The translations under genes were made by a program, and so were the position numbers. Below, piece after piece: positions 24,991 through 34,978 of a DNA stretch of 64,000 nucleotides. Below the pieces are notes generated by a model. That model was not told where the DNA came from. It made no database searches and saw only the letters and a program-made list of their open reading frames with translations. The stretch lies in the NCBI RefSeq assembly GCF_014635065.1, contig NZ_BMCG01000002.1, positions 434,001-498,000 on the forward strand. The letters run 5' to 3'. Origin of the DNA: Oxalicibacterium flavum (GTDB taxonomy: Bacteria; Pseudomonadota; Gammaproteobacteria; Burkholderiales; Burkholderiaceae_D). Positions within the stretch are counted from its first letter, which is position 1, and every line of letters begins with the position of its first letter.

Positions 24991-25310
24991 TCCCGCCGCG
25001 GACCGTCCGCCCCGGCACGGTCCGCATGCGGCCGGTATCCGCTCGACCCCGAAAAATTCCCCTCGTTTTCGCTGTGCACGGGTGTCTCGCCTGCCGTTAA
25101 TGATGGTTTAATAGCACCCTGAGGCGTCCCTGCGGCAACAGCTCGCGGCGCCGCAAACGATCGGCCTCGGGATGCCGACCCGCGCATACGCTGAACTGCG
25201 CCGTGTTCCCCTTTCTTTTCCGTGCATCCCCTGCGTCGCTTTTTTTTAATAATGGCACCGTGTCGATTGCGGTCGTGCGTACCGTGTCATGTCGTACTTG
25301 AGGAAAACAG
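24991..25310. other. 320-base gap between fliK and fliL with a GC hairpin
   Basis: No gene is seen. GCGGACCGT (24998-25006) pairs with ACGGTCCGC (25017-25025) directly after fliK, a hairpin without a T tract that may act in termination or RNA processing. The distal part carries a T8 run and TAATAAT near 25245 that could be promoter sequence for fliL. No sigma-28 or sigma-54 site of correct spacing was found. Confidence 0.5.
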
Positions 25311-25814
25311 ATGGCAACAGCGGCTAAAGGCGCTTCCAAGAAACCGGAAACCGATTCCGAAAAACCGAAATCGAAACTGCTGCTCATCGTCCTGATCGTG
25401 GTGGCGGTGCTGGGCGCAGGCGGTGCCGCGGCCTGGTATTTCCTGATCTTCAAGGCCGATGCGCCGGCGCACGAAGCAGCCCAGGCCAGCGCGCCCAAAC
25501 CGCCTGTCTTCCTGCCGATGGAAACCTTCACCGTCAATCTGCAGGCCGAGGATGGCGAGCGTTTCCTGCAGACCGGACTGACGCTGCAGGTAGCCAGCCA
25601 GGAACAGGTGGATGTCATCAAGCTCTACATGCCGCACGTGCGCAGCCGCCTGTTGCTGCTGCTGTCGAGCAAGAAGGCATCGGACATCCTGAGCATCGAA
25701 GGCAAGAACAAGCTGGCGCAGGAGATCATCGACACACTAAAACAGCCGTTCACGCCGGGTGGTCCCAGCGTGAACGTCATGAGCGTCCTGTTTACCTCGT
25801 TCGTCGTGCAATAA
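25311..25814 (+). CDS. fliL: Flagellar basal body-associated protein FliL
   Basis: 167 residues. A single-pass inner-membrane protein that assists the stator. The membrane helix at about 22-45 (KLLLIVLIVVAVLGAGGAAAWYFLI) is preceded by a basic cytoplasmic tail. The periplasmic domain shows PMETFTVNLQ, LQTGLTLQV, the VRSRLLLLLSSK motif and PFTPGG near the end. GAGGAAAACAG precedes the ATG. It starts the fliLMNOPQR operon. Confidence 0.95.
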   Translation: MATAAKGASKKPETDSEKPKSKLLLIVLIVVAVLGAGGAAAWYFLIFKADAPAHEAAQASAPKPPVFLPMETFTVNLQAEDGERFLQTGLTLQVASQEQVDVIKLYMPHVRSRLLLLLSSKKASDILSIEGKNKLAQEIIDTLKQPFTPGGPSVNVMSVLFTSFVVQ

Positions 25815-25820
25815 ACGATC

Positions 25821-26822
25821 ATGGCCGATAATTTTCTCTCCCAGGAAGAAGTCGATGCGCTGCTGAAAGGCGTCACCGGCGACCAGGACGACGCCGGCAA
25901 GCCGGAGGACGTCTCGGGCGTACGTCCGTACAACCTGGCGACGCAGGAACGCATCGTGCGCGGCCGCATGCCGACGCTGGAGATCATCAACGAGCGTTTC
26001 TCGCGCCTGTTCCGCATCGGCCTGTTCAACTTCCTGCATCGCAGCGCCGAGGTCTCGGTCGGTCCGGTGCGCGTCTCCAAGTACAGCGAGTTCATCCGCA
26101 ACCTGGTGGTGCCGACCAATCTCAACCTGATCCACATGAAGCCGCTGCGCGGCACCGGCCTGTTCGTGCTCGATCCGAACCTGGTGTTCCTGCTGGTTGA
26201 CAACCTGTTCGGCGGCGACGGCCGCTTCCACACGCGCGTCGAAGGCCGCGACTTCACGCAGACCGAGCAGCGCATCATCCAGCGCATCCTCGACATCATC
26301 TTCGAGACCTACGCCAAGTCGTGGGAACCGGTGCATCCGGTGCAGTTCGAGTTCATCCGTTCCGAGATGAACACGCAGTTCGCCAACATCGCCACCCCCA
26401 ACGAAGTCGTGGTCTCGACCACCTTCACCATCGAGCTGGGCCCGGTCAGCGGCGACATGCACTTCTGCGTCCCCTACTCGATGATCGAACCGATCCGCGA
26501 CCTGCTGACCAGCAGCATGCAGGGCGAAACGCTGGAAATGGACAAGCGCTGGATACGCCTGATGACGCAGCAGATCCAGACCGCCGAGGTCGAGATCCTC
26601 GCCAACATGGGTTCGGCGCAGGTCACGCTGGGCGACATCCTGAACATGAAGGAAGGCGACGTGATCCCGATCACGGTTCCCGATCGCGTGACTGCCGAGG
26701 TCGATGGCGTGCCCGTCATGGAATGCTCGTACGGCAAGCTCAACGGACAATATGCATTGCGCGTGGAAAAACTGATCTACAGCGCGAACGAATCAACGCA
26801 AGGAGAAGAGAATCATGGCTGA
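25821..26822 (+). CDS. fliM: Flagellar motor switch protein FliM
   Basis: 333 residues. The C-ring protein that binds phosphorylated CheY. The N-terminal CheY-binding segment FLSQEEVDALLKGV is present, followed by the CheC-like middle domain (RIGLFNFLHRSAEVSV, NLNLIHMKPLRGTGLFVLDPNL, LFGGDGRF) and a C-terminal SpoA domain (LGDILNMKEGDVIPI). It overlaps fliN by 8 bases. Confidence 0.98.
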   Translation: MADNFLSQEEVDALLKGVTGDQDDAGKPEDVSGVRPYNLATQERIVRGRMPTLEIINERFSRLFRIGLFNFLHRSAEVSVGPVRVSKYSEFIRNLVVPTNLNLIHMKPLRGTGLFVLDPNLVFLLVDNLFGGDGRFHTRVEGRDFTQTEQRIIQRILDIIFETYAKSWEPVHPVQFEFIRSEMNTQFANIATPNEVVVSTTFTIELGPVSGDMHFCVPYSMIEPIRDLLTSSMQGETLEMDKRWIRLMTQQIQTAEVEILANMGSAQVTLGDILNMKEGDVIPITVPDRVTAEVDGVPVMECSYGKLNGQYALRVEKLIYSANESTQGEENHG

Positions 26823-27237
26823 CGACAACCAACCGGACACCAGCTCCGCCGACGACGACTGGGGCGCCGCCATGGCCGAACAGGAACAGGCGGAAACGTC
26901 TTCCCTGCAGGCCAAGCAGGCTTCCGCCACCGTGTTCAAGGATTTCTCCGGCGGCGACATGAAGACCGGCACCCACAACGACATCGACTTCATCCTCGAC
27001 ATCCCGGTGCAGTTGACGGTCGAACTCGGCCGCACCAAGATCGCGATCAAGAACCTGCTGCAGCTGGCGCAGGGCTCTGTGGTGGAACTCGACGGCCTGG
27101 CCGGCGAACCGATGGACGTGCTCGTCAACGGCTGCCTGATCGCGCAGGGCGAAGTGGTGGTCGTCAACGACAAGTTCGGCATCCGCCTGACCGACATCAT
27201 TTCGCCGTCCGAACGCATCCGCAAGCTGAACCGATAA
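26815..27237 (+). CDS. fliN: Flagellar motor switch protein FliN
   Basis: 140 residues. An acidic N-terminal tail (~60 residues) precedes the SpoA domain (DFILDIPVQLTVELGRTKIAIKNLLQLAQGSVVELD, EPMDVLVNGCLIAQGEVVVVNDKFGIRL). It forms the lower C-ring and docks FliH. Its stop codon overlaps the fliO ATG by one base (TAATG). Confidence 0.98.
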   Translation: MADDNQPDTSSADDDWGAAMAEQEQAETSSLQAKQASATVFKDFSGGDMKTGTHNDIDFILDIPVQLTVELGRTKIAIKNLLQLAQGSVVELDGLAGEPMDVLVNGCLIAQGEVVVVNDKFGIRLTDIISPSERIRKLNR

Positions 27238-27704
27238 TGCTGGCTCGTCTTTCCCGCACGCTGACTGCCGGCGTGCTGTCCCTCCTGTCGCTGGCAGCAT
27301 TTGCCAGCCCCGCCGCCCCCGCCAAACCGGTCGCCAGCATTCCGCAGGCATCGCCGGCCGGCAACCTGCTGCAGGTACTGCTCGGCCTGATCGTGGTGCT
27401 GGCGCTGATGGCGCTGCTGGCGTGGGCGCTGCGGCGCTTCAATGCCGGCAAGGCGCTCGGCCAGTCGAACGTGCGCGTGGTCGGCGGCGTCAGCGTCGGC
27501 ACGCGCGAGCGCGTGGTGGTGGTCGAGATTGCCGATCAATGGATCGTGGTCGGCGTCGCACCCGGCCGCGTCAACGCGCTGGCGACCATGCACAAGCAGG
27601 AAACCGCGCTGGCCGACGATCCGGTCCCGGCCCGCAACTTCTCCGGCTGGCTGGCGCAGAACCTCGACAAGCGCAAGCGTGACCAGGACGGAGCCACGCC
27701 ATGA
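27237..27704 (+). CDS. fliO: Flagellar biosynthetic protein FliO
   Basis: 155 residues. A membrane protein that assists FliP ring assembly. It has an N-terminal hydrophobic leader ([14 protein letters not shown]), a membrane helix at about 42-62 ([22 protein letters not shown]) and a cytoplasmic domain with [18 protein letters not shown] and [11 protein letters not shown], as usual for FliO. Start and stop overlap the neighbours fliN and fliP. Confidence 0.92.
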   Translation: MLARLSRTLTAGVLSLLSLAAFASPAAPAKPVASIPQASPAGNLLQVLLGLIVVLALMALLAWALRRFNAGKALGQSNVRVVGGVSVGTRERVVVVEIADQWIVVGVAPGRVNALATMHKQETALADDPVPARNFSGWLAQNLDKRKRDQDGATP

Positions 27705-28459
27705 GCAGGCACCTCACGCCGCGCCGCATCCTCGCCGCCGTCCTGCCCGCCTTGCTGCTGGTACCGGGTGTGGTGCTCGCACAGCAGGGCCTGCCGGCGC
27801 TGACCAGCACGCCGGCCCCCGGCGGCGGCCAGACCTATTCGCTGAGTCTGCAGACGCTGATCCTGCTGACCAGCCTGTCCTTCCTGCCGGCCGTGCTGCT
27901 GATGATGACCAGCTTCACGCGCATCGTGATCGTGCTGTCGCTGCTGCGGCAGGCGCTCGGCACGCAGGGCGCGCCGCCGAACCAGGTACTGATCGGCCTC
28001 GCGCTGTTCCTGACGCTGTTCGTCATGAGCCCGGTGCTCGACCGCATCTATACCGAGGCCTACCAGCCGTTCTCCGAAAACCGCATGCAGATGCAGGAAG
28101 CGCTCGAGCGCGGCGCGGTGCCGCTCAAGGAATTCATGATCCGCCAGACGCGCGAGACCGACCTGGCGCTCTACGTGAAGCTGTCCAATACCCCCGAACT
28201 GCAGGGACCGGAAGACGTGCCATTGCGCGTGCTGGTGCCGGCCTTCATCACCAGCGAACTGAAGACGGCGTTCCAGATATCGTTCGCGATCTTCATCCCG
28301 TTCCTGATCATCGACATGGTGGTCGCCAGCGTGCTGATGTCGATGGGCATGATGATGGTGTCGCCGGCCATCGTGGCGCTGCCGTTCAAGCTGATGCTGT
28401 TCGTCCTGGTCGACGGCTGGCAGCTGCTGATCGGCTCGCTCGCGCAGAGTTTCTATTAG
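27701..28459 (+). CDS. fliP: Flagellar export gate protein FliP
   Basis: 252 residues. A core export-gate subunit (FliP5-FliQ4-FliR1). A cleavable signal peptide ([21 protein letters not shown]) precedes four membrane segments. Family motifs are [28 protein letters not shown], the [21 protein letters not shown] segment, and [33 protein letters not shown] overlap with fliO. Confidence 0.98.
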   Translation: MSRHLTPRRILAAVLPALLLVPGVVLAQQGLPALTSTPAPGGGQTYSLSLQTLILLTSLSFLPAVLLMMTSFTRIVIVLSLLRQALGTQGAPPNQVLIGLALFLTLFVMSPVLDRIYTEAYQPFSENRMQMQEALERGAVPLKEFMIRQTRETDLALYVKLSNTPELQGPEDVPLRVLVPAFITSELKTAFQISFAIFIPFLIIDMVVASVLMSMGMMMVSPAIVALPFKLMLFVLVDGWQLLIGSLAQSFY

Positions 28460-28468
28460 AGACGCACC

Positions 28469-28738
28469 ATGACACCCGAAAGCGTATTGACCATGGGCCG
28501 CCAGGCAATCGAAGTCCTGCTGATGGTGGCCGCACCGATGCTGCTGATCGCGCTGATCATCGGCCTGATCGTCAGCATCTTCCAGGCCGCCACCCAGATC
28601 AACGAACAGACCCTGTCGTTCATTCCGAAGCTGGTCGGCATCATGCTGGCGCTGGTTATCGCCGGCCCGTGGATGCTGTCGATCATGCTCGACTACATGC
28701 GCCAGATGTTCACCAGCATCCCGACGCTCGTCGGTTGA
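28469..28738 (+). CDS. fliQ: Flagellar export gate protein FliQ
   Basis: 89 residues, two membrane helices (about 15-37 and 50-72). Characteristic: MTPESVLTMGRQAIEVLL, GLIVSIFQAATQINEQTLSFIPKL. It lies 9 bases after fliP. Confidence 0.97.
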   Translation: MTPESVLTMGRQAIEVLLMVAAPMLLIALIIGLIVSIFQAATQINEQTLSFIPKLVGIMLALVIAGPWMLSIMLDYMRQMFTSIPTLVG

Positions 28739-28772
28739 CGGTGTCGCGGCCCGCGCTCCGACGCTCCCCGCC

Positions 28773-29564
28773 ATGATCCACATCGCCAGCGCCGATCTGC
28801 AGACCTGGATTTCAGCCTTCCTGTGGCCGCTCACGCGCATCGTCGGCGTGCTGGCGGTGGCGCCGTTGTTCGGCAACGTCAGCGTGCCGGCGCGCGTCAA
28901 GATCCTGCTCGGCGTGCTGCTGGCCATGATCATCGCCCCCGGCGTGCCGGAAGTGCCAGCGCTCGATCCGATGTCGCTGCAGGCCTTTCTGATCCTCGTG
29001 CAGCAGCTCGTGATCGGCCTGGCGATGGGTTTTGCGATGCGCATCGCACTGGCCGGCGTCGAAATGGCCGGCACCATCGTCGGCATGACGATGGGTCTCG
29101 GCTTCGCCAGCTTCTTCGATCCGCAGACGCGTGGACAGACATCCGTCATCAGCCAGTTCTTCGCGCTGCTGACATTGATGGTCTATCTCGCCACCAATCT
29201 GCACCTGGTCGTGCTGGCGACACTCGCGCAGAGCTTCGAACTGCTGCCGATCTCGGGCAGCTTCGTTTCCAATGCCGGTTTCTTCCAGGTCGCCAGTTGG
29301 GGCGGCCGCATCTTCAGCGCCGGCGTGCAGCTGTCGCTGCCGATCGTGGCGGCGCTGCTGATCACCAACGCCGCGCTCGGCATCCTGACGCGCGCTTCGC
29401 CGCAACTGAACATCTTCGGCATCGGCTTTCCGATCACGATCGGCGTCGGCTTCCTGATGATAGGCGCGGTACTCCCCTATCTGACCAATCCTCTCATCAA
29501 CCTGCTGCAGGAAGGCATCACGACCATGGGCCGCATCACGCTCGCCTTCATGCCGCTCAATTGA
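28773..29564 (+). CDS. fliR: Flagellar export gate protein FliR
   Basis: 263 residues with about six hydrophobic segments. Motifs: FLWPLTRIVGVLAVAPLFG, VPARVKILLGVLLAMI, GMTMGLGFASFFDPQTRGQTSVISQFF, LPIVAALLITNAALGILTRASPQLNIF. It is the last gene of the fliL operon and converges on flgL with a terminator between them. Confidence 0.97.
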   Translation: MIHIASADLQTWISAFLWPLTRIVGVLAVAPLFGNVSVPARVKILLGVLLAMIIAPGVPEVPALDPMSLQAFLILVQQLVIGLAMGFAMRIALAGVEMAGTIVGMTMGLGFASFFDPQTRGQTSVISQFFALLTLMVYLATNLHLVVLATLAQSFELLPISGSFVSNAGFFQVASWGGRIFSAGVQLSLPIVAALLITNAALGILTRASPQLNIFGIGFPITIGVGFLMIGAVLPYLTNPLINLLQEGITTMGRITLAFMPLN

Positions 29565-29603
29565 AAAAGCCCTGCGCGGCGGAACCGGGCAAGGCTTGAA
29601 AGA

Positions 29604-29631
29604 ACATCCGGCGCAAGCCGGATTTCTATTT
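29604..29631 (+). terminator. Terminator between convergent fliR and flgL
   Basis: ATCCGGC (29606-29612) pairs with GCCGGAT (29617-29623) around GCAA and is followed by TTCTATTT. The tail overlaps the flgL stop codon; it probably ends the fliLMNOPQR message. Confidence 0.65.
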
Positions 29632-30843
29632 GAGCAGGTTGAACAGCGACAATCCCGTGATCTTGATGAAGGATTGCTGTGCCGCTTCCAGCGTGTATTG
29701 CTGCTGGGTGAACAGCGAGTAGGCTTCGATCGGATCGATCTCGATCAGCGTCTTGAGCGTGTCCGCATACTGGATCGCCAGGTCGCTGCCGACGCTGTCG
29801 AGATTGTCGATCTCGTTCAGGCGCGAGCCGATCGAGCTGCGCACCGAGGAAACCGTGTCCAGCGTGCGGTCGATGTGGTTGTTGATCGCGGCCAGCGAGT
29901 TGGTCAACCGTGCCTGGTTGGCCTCGCCCGTCATCGGTTCGCCGAGCGCGCCGATCAGGTCGGCAATCGTGGTGAAGATGCTTTGCGCGGTGCTGGGCGC
30001 GATGCCGAAGGTATCGCCGTCGGCCGGATTACCGTCGATGACCACCTGCATGCCGTTGATGACGATCGGTTCGCCGCTGACGAAAGGCTGCGGCGTGGCC
30101 GGCGTGCCCGGTGCCGGCACTTCCGTCACCAGATAGGTGGTCTCCTCGGTGACGGGATCGATGGAAAAGGTCAGCGTATAGGTGCTGCCGTTCAGTTGCG
30201 TGGTGTCGACCACCGAGCCGATGCCGATCACGCCGCCGCCGGTGTTGCCGGCGCCCGCGCTGGTCGTGAAGCGGCCGTTCCCGGTCAGCGTGCTCTCGAA
30301 TATCCTGGTGCCCGAATCGCTGGTCGCCAACTGGCGATCGCTCGCGACCTGCAGCATGCGTTGTCCCTGGTCGCCGGCATAGGTGGCACCGGTCGCGGTC
30401 TTGCTGAATGGCTGGGTCGTGGTGCTGAAACCGGCGAAGATGTATTCGCCATTGGCGTTGCGCGTATTGGCCAGCCCCAGCAATTCGTCATAGTTGCTGT
30501 TGAGCTGCGCCAGGTAAAGCCGGCGCTGATCGTCGCTCATCGAGGCATTGCCGGCGCCGACCACCGCATCCTTCACCGACTGCAGCAACAGGGTCATGCT
30601 CTGCAGGATGCTTTCTTCCTGCGCCAGCGCGCCCTTGGCGTTCTGGCGGTTGGTGGCGAACTGCTCGTTCATCGAGATCGCCTGGTTGATGCCGATCGCG
30701 GAAGCCGCCGCAATCGGATCGTCTGCCGGCGTCAGCACGCGCCGATTGGTAGAAATCTGCTGTTGCGTCTTCAACATGGCGGCCTGCAGATCGGCGATCT
30801 TGCCCGACCCCATGTCATAAATCATGCTGGTGCTGATGCGCAT
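29626..30843 (-). CDS. flgL: Hook-filament junction protein FlgL (HAP3)
   Basis: 405 residues. Begins MRISTSMIYDMGSGKIADLQAAMLKTQQQISTNRRVLTPADDP, the flagellin-like D0 start of FlgL, and ends with TLEAAQQSFIKITGLSLFNLL. The middle contains NANGEYIFAGFSTTTQPF. It joins hook and filament together with FlgK. It follows flgK after 26 bases. Confidence 0.97.
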   Translation of the reverse strand: MRISTSMIYDMGSGKIADLQAAMLKTQQQISTNRRVLTPADDPIAAASAIGINQAISMNEQFATNRQNAKGALAQEESILQSMTLLLQSVKDAVVGAGNASMSDDQRRLYLAQLNSNYDELLGLANTRNANGEYIFAGFSTTTQPFSKTATGATYAGDQGQRMLQVASDRQLATSDSGTRIFESTLTGNGRFTTSAGAGNTGGGVIGIGSVVDTTQLNGSTYTLTFSIDPVTEETTYLVTEVPAPGTPATPQPFVSGEPIVINGMQVVIDGNPADGDTFGIAPSTAQSIFTTIADLIGALGEPMTGEANQARLTNSLAAINNHIDRTLDTVSSVRSSIGSRLNEIDNLDSVGSDLAIQYADTLKTLIEIDPIEAYSLFTQQQYTLEAAQQSFIKITGLSLFNLLK

Positions 30844-30869
30844 GGCTGTTCCTTGTCTTGTTCCGCGTC

Positions 30870-32804
30870 TTAGCGGCCGAGCGAGATGAGGACGTCGAAC
30901 ATGTCGCTCACCGCCTGCATGACACGCGCCGCCGCCTGATAGGCCTGTTGATACTGCAGAAGATTGGTGGCTTCCTCGTCGAGGTTGACGCCCGATTCGG
31001 ATTGCTGCGCAGTCTGAATCTGCAGCAGCAATGCCGCATCGGCCTCGCTGTTGACCTGCAGCTCGCGCGTCTTGTTGCCGACCTGGCTGACGATCTGGCT
31101 GTAGGCACTGTTGTAGTTGGCGGTTCCGCCCTGCAGCACGTTCTTGGTCTGCAGCTCGCCCAGCAGCAGCATGTTGCGGTTGTCGCCGCTGCCATTGACG
31201 TTGGGGCCGACGGTGAAGGTGTCGCCATTGGCAGGCGCACCCGAAATCTGGATTTCGACGCCACCGAACGAGATGGTGGCACCAGCGGTATAGGGCACCG
31301 GGTCGCCTGCCGGAATCGTCGTCGTCACGCCGTTGACGGTGACGTCGACGTCCATGTTCGGGAAGCCGCTGAAGGTACTGGTCGCCGAATCGTAGGTCAG
31401 CGTCAGTGCCGGCGTCAGCGTGGCCGGCGTATAGGCGGCGTTGGCGGTGCCGGTGCTGATGGTGCCGCTGCCGGCATTGCCGGTGGTGGCGCCGGTCACG
31501 ACAGGCGCGGCGGCCGCGATCAGCTTGGTGTCCGTGATCAGCACGTTGAAGTTCGATGCGCCATTGGCGGTCGGCCGGATCATGAATTCGTCGCCGGCCG
31601 CCATCGGGCCGTCCAGCGTCAGCGTCACGCCGTCGATTATATCGGCCGGGAAATCGTCATCGTTGTAGACCGACACGTTGTCCGGCAAGCGCGTCACGCG
31701 GTAGTTGGTACCGTCGAACGAAATGCGATAGTCGTTGGTCGACAGCGCGCCGGCATCGGTGATGGCCGCGCCGATCGCCGAGCCCGGCGAGTTGCCGGCA
31801 CCGGCCTGTACTGCCGGCGAGGCGACATTGAAGAAATCGGTACCCAGATCGCCGTTCTGGTCGAGGCCAAGCTTGTGCTGTTCGTTGAAGGTGCTCGCCA
31901 GACCGATCGCGATGCGGCCCAGCGCATTCTGAATCTGATCCAGCGTCTTGCTGCGATACTCGAACAGACCGCCGAGGTTACCGCCCGTCAGCGAGTTTTC
32001 CGGAATCAGGATATTGGTGCCGCTGGCGTTGTAGCCGACCTGCAGACGGCCCGGATCGGTGGTTGACGGCATGACCACCAGTTCCTGCACGTTGGGGCCG
32101 ACCACCAGCGGCTGACCGTTGCCGATGAAGACGCCGTAGCCCGATTCCTGCTGCACGATGGTGACCTTGGTCTGCTTGGACAGTTCGGCCACCAGCAGGT
32201 CGCGCTGGTCGAGCAGGTCGTTGGGCGGCTGGCCGGTACCATTCTGTGCCTTGGCGATCGCCTCGTTGAGCTGCGCGATCTGCTTGGCGTAGGCGTTGAT
32301 GTTGGTGACCGCCGCGGTAATCTCTTCATTGACGCCCTGCCGCATGCCTTGCAACTGGCTGTCCAGGCTGCGAAAGCGCGCGGCCAGCGCCTCGGCGCCC
32401 GACAGCATCGCCTGGCGCGAAGCAGCCGTCCCCGGGTTGGCGACCAGATCCTGCAGACCGGCAAAGAAATCCTGCAGCACCGGCGACAGGCCGACGCTGG
32501 AATCGGCAACCAGGTTGTTGATCTTGCTGATCTGCGCGTAATACGTCGAATACTGGCTGGCCGACGATTGCGCCGACATCGCCTGCGTGGCGAGAAAGCT
32601 GTTGTAGACGCGCTGCACGGTCTGCACGTCGACACCGTTGCCGATGAAGCCGACACCCTGGTTGGTGGCGCCGGCAGAAGTCTGGATGACCAACTGCCGG
32701 CTGTAGCCCGGCGTTTTCTGATTGGCAATATTGTGGCTGGTCGTGGCCATCCCGATCTGGGCGGCGGCGAGTCCACTTTTGGCAATGCTGAGAATATTGG
32801 CCAT
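30870..32804 (-). CDS. flgK: Hook-filament junction protein FlgK (HAP1)
   Basis: 644 residues, about 100 longer than enteric FlgK because of an expanded central surface domain. The N-terminus LSIAKSGLAAAQIGMATTSHNIANQKTPGYSRQ and the C-terminus (SGVNLDEEATNLLQYQQAYQAAARVMQ) are typical. The 74-base gap to flgJ shows no clear sigma-28 site. It is transcribed with flgL. Confidence 0.97.
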   Translation of the reverse strand: MANILSIAKSGLAAAQIGMATTSHNIANQKTPGYSRQLVIQTSAGATNQGVGFIGNGVDVQTVQRVYNSFLATQAMSAQSSASQYSTYYAQISKINNLVADSSVGLSPVLQDFFAGLQDLVANPGTAASRQAMLSGAEALAARFRSLDSQLQGMRQGVNEEITAAVTNINAYAKQIAQLNEAIAKAQNGTGQPPNDLLDQRDLLVAELSKQTKVTIVQQESGYGVFIGNGQPLVVGPNVQELVVMPSTTDPGRLQVGYNASGTNILIPENSLTGGNLGGLFEYRSKTLDQIQNALGRIAIGLASTFNEQHKLGLDQNGDLGTDFFNVASPAVQAGAGNSPGSAIGAAITDAGALSTNDYRISFDGTNYRVTRLPDNVSVYNDDDFPADIIDGVTLTLDGPMAAGDEFMIRPTANGASNFNVLITDTKLIAAAAPVVTGATTGNAGSGTISTGTANAAYTPATLTPALTLTYDSATSTFSGFPNMDVDVTVNGVTTTIPAGDPVPYTAGATISFGGVEIQISGAPANGDTFTVGPNVNGSGDNRNMLLLGELQTKNVLQGGTANYNSAYSQIVSQVGNKTRELQVNSEADAALLLQIQTAQQSESGVNLDEEATNLLQYQQAYQAAARVMQAVSDMFDVLISLGR

Positions 32805-32878
32805 GGTTTTCTTCTAAGTCGTTATTCGTGTGAACGGCATGTCAACGGAAAACTTGAGCTGCCCTTCCCTTGCCGTCC

Positions 32879-33811
32879 TCAGCTCGAGAAATTGCTCTTG
32901 ATGATGTTGGTCAACTTGTTTGCGTATTCGGGATCGGTGGCATAGCCGGCGCGCTGCAGGCCGCGTGCGAAGCCCTCGGCGTCGCGCGCATTGGCGATGA
33001 CTTTTTCGTAGCGCGGATTGTTGCTCAGCAGGTTCGCGTAGTCGCGGAAGGAATCGGCATAGGAATCGTAGGCACGGAATTTCTCGACGCGGCGTTGCGG
33101 CACGCCGTCGATGTATTCGGTGGTCACCGCATCGACGGTGCGCCCCTTCCAGTTCGCCGTCGCCTTGATGCCGAACAGGTTGTGGCTGTTGCTGCCGTCG
33201 GCGGTGCGGATCATGCGCTTGCCCCAGCCGCTTTCGAGCGCGGCCTGGCCCAGCATGAAGCGCGCCGGAATGCCGGTGCTGCGCTCGGCCGCTTCGGCGT
33301 GCGCCTGCAGCTTGTCCTGGAACGCCTGCACATGCGCCGGCTTGGACGATTTCGAGACGACCGCATCGCCGGCCTCCTCCGTGGTTCGCGGCGAGGCGCG
33401 CACCGCGCGCGGCGACATCGATTGCAGCAGATCGGTCTTCAACGTTTCGGTCAGGCCGGTCTGCACGCCGCCGCTGCCGTTGGTGCCGTCGTCCAGCGCT
33501 GCCGCGTCCTGGTTGACCGAGAGCTGGCGGATCAGCACCTCGGCCAGGCCGATGCCGCGGCTTGCCATGTTCTGGCCGAGCTGCTGGTCCAGCATCGACT
33601 GGTACATCTTGGTCTGCTCGCTGTCGAACAGGCCTTCCTTCGGCGTCGCCTCGCGCATGCTCTTCAGCATCATGTTCACGAACAACGCCTCGAACTGCTG
33701 CGCGGCCGCCTTCAAGGCCTCCGGCGAGTTCTGCTTCGCCGACTGCTTGAGCGATTCGATGCTGCGCGCATCGATCGCAAGACTGGCGGTGGCGTCGTTG
33801 GGCGTGATCAT
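32879..33811 (-). CDS. flgJ: Flagellar rod-assembly muramidase FlgJ
   Basis: 310 residues, dual-domain. The N-terminal rod-cap domain (about 25-100, KAAAQQFEALFVNMMLKSMREATP) is followed by a linker and a glucosaminidase domain that opens the cell wall for the rod. The catalytic glutamate is near E193 in LGQAALESGWGKRM, followed by HNLFGIKA. It sits between flgI and flgK, as is standard. Confidence 0.96.
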   Translation of the reverse strand: MITPNDATASLAIDARSIESLKQSAKQNSPEALKAAAQQFEALFVNMMLKSMREATPKEGLFDSEQTKMYQSMLDQQLGQNMASRGIGLAEVLIRQLSVNQDAAALDDGTNGSGGVQTGLTETLKTDLLQSMSPRAVRASPRTTEEAGDAVVSKSSKPAHVQAFQDKLQAHAEAAERSTGIPARFMLGQAALESGWGKRMIRTADGSNSHNLFGIKATANWKGRTVDAVTTEYIDGVPQRRVEKFRAYDSYADSFRDYANLLSNNPRYEKVIANARDAEGFARGLQRAGYATDPEYANKLTNIIKSNFSS

Positions 33812-33828
33812 GGCTTACCGAACAATAA

Positions 33829-34959
33829 TCAGATGATTTCCAGTTCCGCGCGCAGCGAACCCGAAGCCTTCATGGCCTGCAGGATCGCCAGCAGGTCCTG
33901 CGGCGTGGCGCCGATCGAATTGAGCGCCTTGACCACGTCGGCCAGCGATGCGGAATTCTTCAGTAGCACGACCTTGCCCGGATCTCGGTTGATCTCGATC
34001 TGAGACTGCTGCGTGACCACGGTCTGACCGCCCGAGAACGGTGCCGGCTGGCTGATCACGGGCTGCGTGTTGATGACCACCGACAGGTTGCCGTGCGACA
34101 CCGCGCATGCATCGAGCGTGACCGCCTGGTTCATGACGACCGAGCCGGTACGCGCATTCATGATGACCTTGGCGCGCACCTGGGCCGGCGTGACGTTGAT
34201 GCTTTCGAGCGCGCCGAGGAAGCTCACGCGCTCGTCGTTGCTCAGCGGCGCGCGCACGCGGATCACGCGGCCGTCCTGCGCGGCGGCGGTCTGCGGACCG
34301 AAGCGCGCGTTGACGGCATCAACCACGCGGCTGGCGGTCGAGAAATCGCTTTCCTTCAGTTCCAGGAAGATGGTGTCGCCCTGTCCCAGCGCGGTCGGTA
34401 CCGCGCGTTCGACGGTGGCGCCGGCCGAGATACGGCCCACGCTCAGATGATTGATCTGCGCCTTGCTGCCATTGGCGGCGGCCCCCGCGCCGCCGACCAC
34501 CACGTTGCCCTGCGCCATGCCGTAGATCTGGCCGTCGGCACCTTTCAACGGCGTCATCAGCAGCGTGCCGCCGCGCAAGCTCTTGGCATTGCCCATCGAC
34601 GACACCGTGATGTCAAGCGTCTGGCCAGGCTGCGCAAAGGCCGGCAGCGAGGTCGTCACCATCACGGCGGCGACGTTCTTCAGTTGCATGTTGATGCCGG
34701 CCGGCATGTTGATGCCCATCTGCTTGAGCATGCTGACCACGCTCTGCACCGTGAACGGCGTCTGCGTGGTCTGGTCGCCGCTGCCGTCGAGGCCGACCAC
34801 CAGGCCGTAGCCGATCAACTGGTTTTCACGCACGCCCTGCACGCTGGCGAGGTCCTTCAGGCGCTCCGCATGGGCCGCACCCAGCGGCAGCAGCAGGCAG
34901 GCAGCGCACGCCAGCGCGCGCGCGGAGCGGGAAAACAAGGAGGGGGAAAGATTCTTCAT
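33829..34959 (-). CDS. flgI: Flagellar P-ring protein FlgI
   Basis: 376 residues. A Sec signal peptide ([17 protein letters not shown]) exports it to the periplasm, where it forms the P ring. Typical motifs: [68 protein letters not shown]. The C-terminus [37 protein letters not shown] is conserved. It lies 19 bases after flgH. Confidence 0.98.
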   Translation of the reverse strand: MKNLSPSLFSRSARALACAACLLLPLGAAHAERLKDLASVQGVRENQLIGYGLVVGLDGSGDQTTQTPFTVQSVVSMLKQMGINMPAGINMQLKNVAAVMVTTSLPAFAQPGQTLDITVSSMGNAKSLRGGTLLMTPLKGADGQIYGMAQGNVVVGGAGAAANGSKAQINHLSVGRISAGATVERAVPTALGQGDTIFLELKESDFSTASRVVDAVNARFGPQTAAAQDGRVIRVRAPLSNDERVSFLGALESINVTPAQVRAKVIMNARTGSVVMNQAVTLDACAVSHGNLSVVINTQPVISQPAPFSGGQTVVTQQSQIEINRDPGKVVLLKNSASLADVVKALNSIGATPQDLLAILQAMKASGSLRAELEII

Positions 34960-34978
34960 GATGTTCCTCGATTCACGA

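Noticed and set aside
25253-25270. TGGCACC...TTGC resembling a sigma-54 promoter before fliL
   Set aside because: The GG and GC elements are 13 bases apart instead of 10.
27229-27236. ACCGATAA at the end of fliN as a possible sigma-28 -10
   Set aside because: It lies inside coding sequence and has no -35 partner at the required distance.
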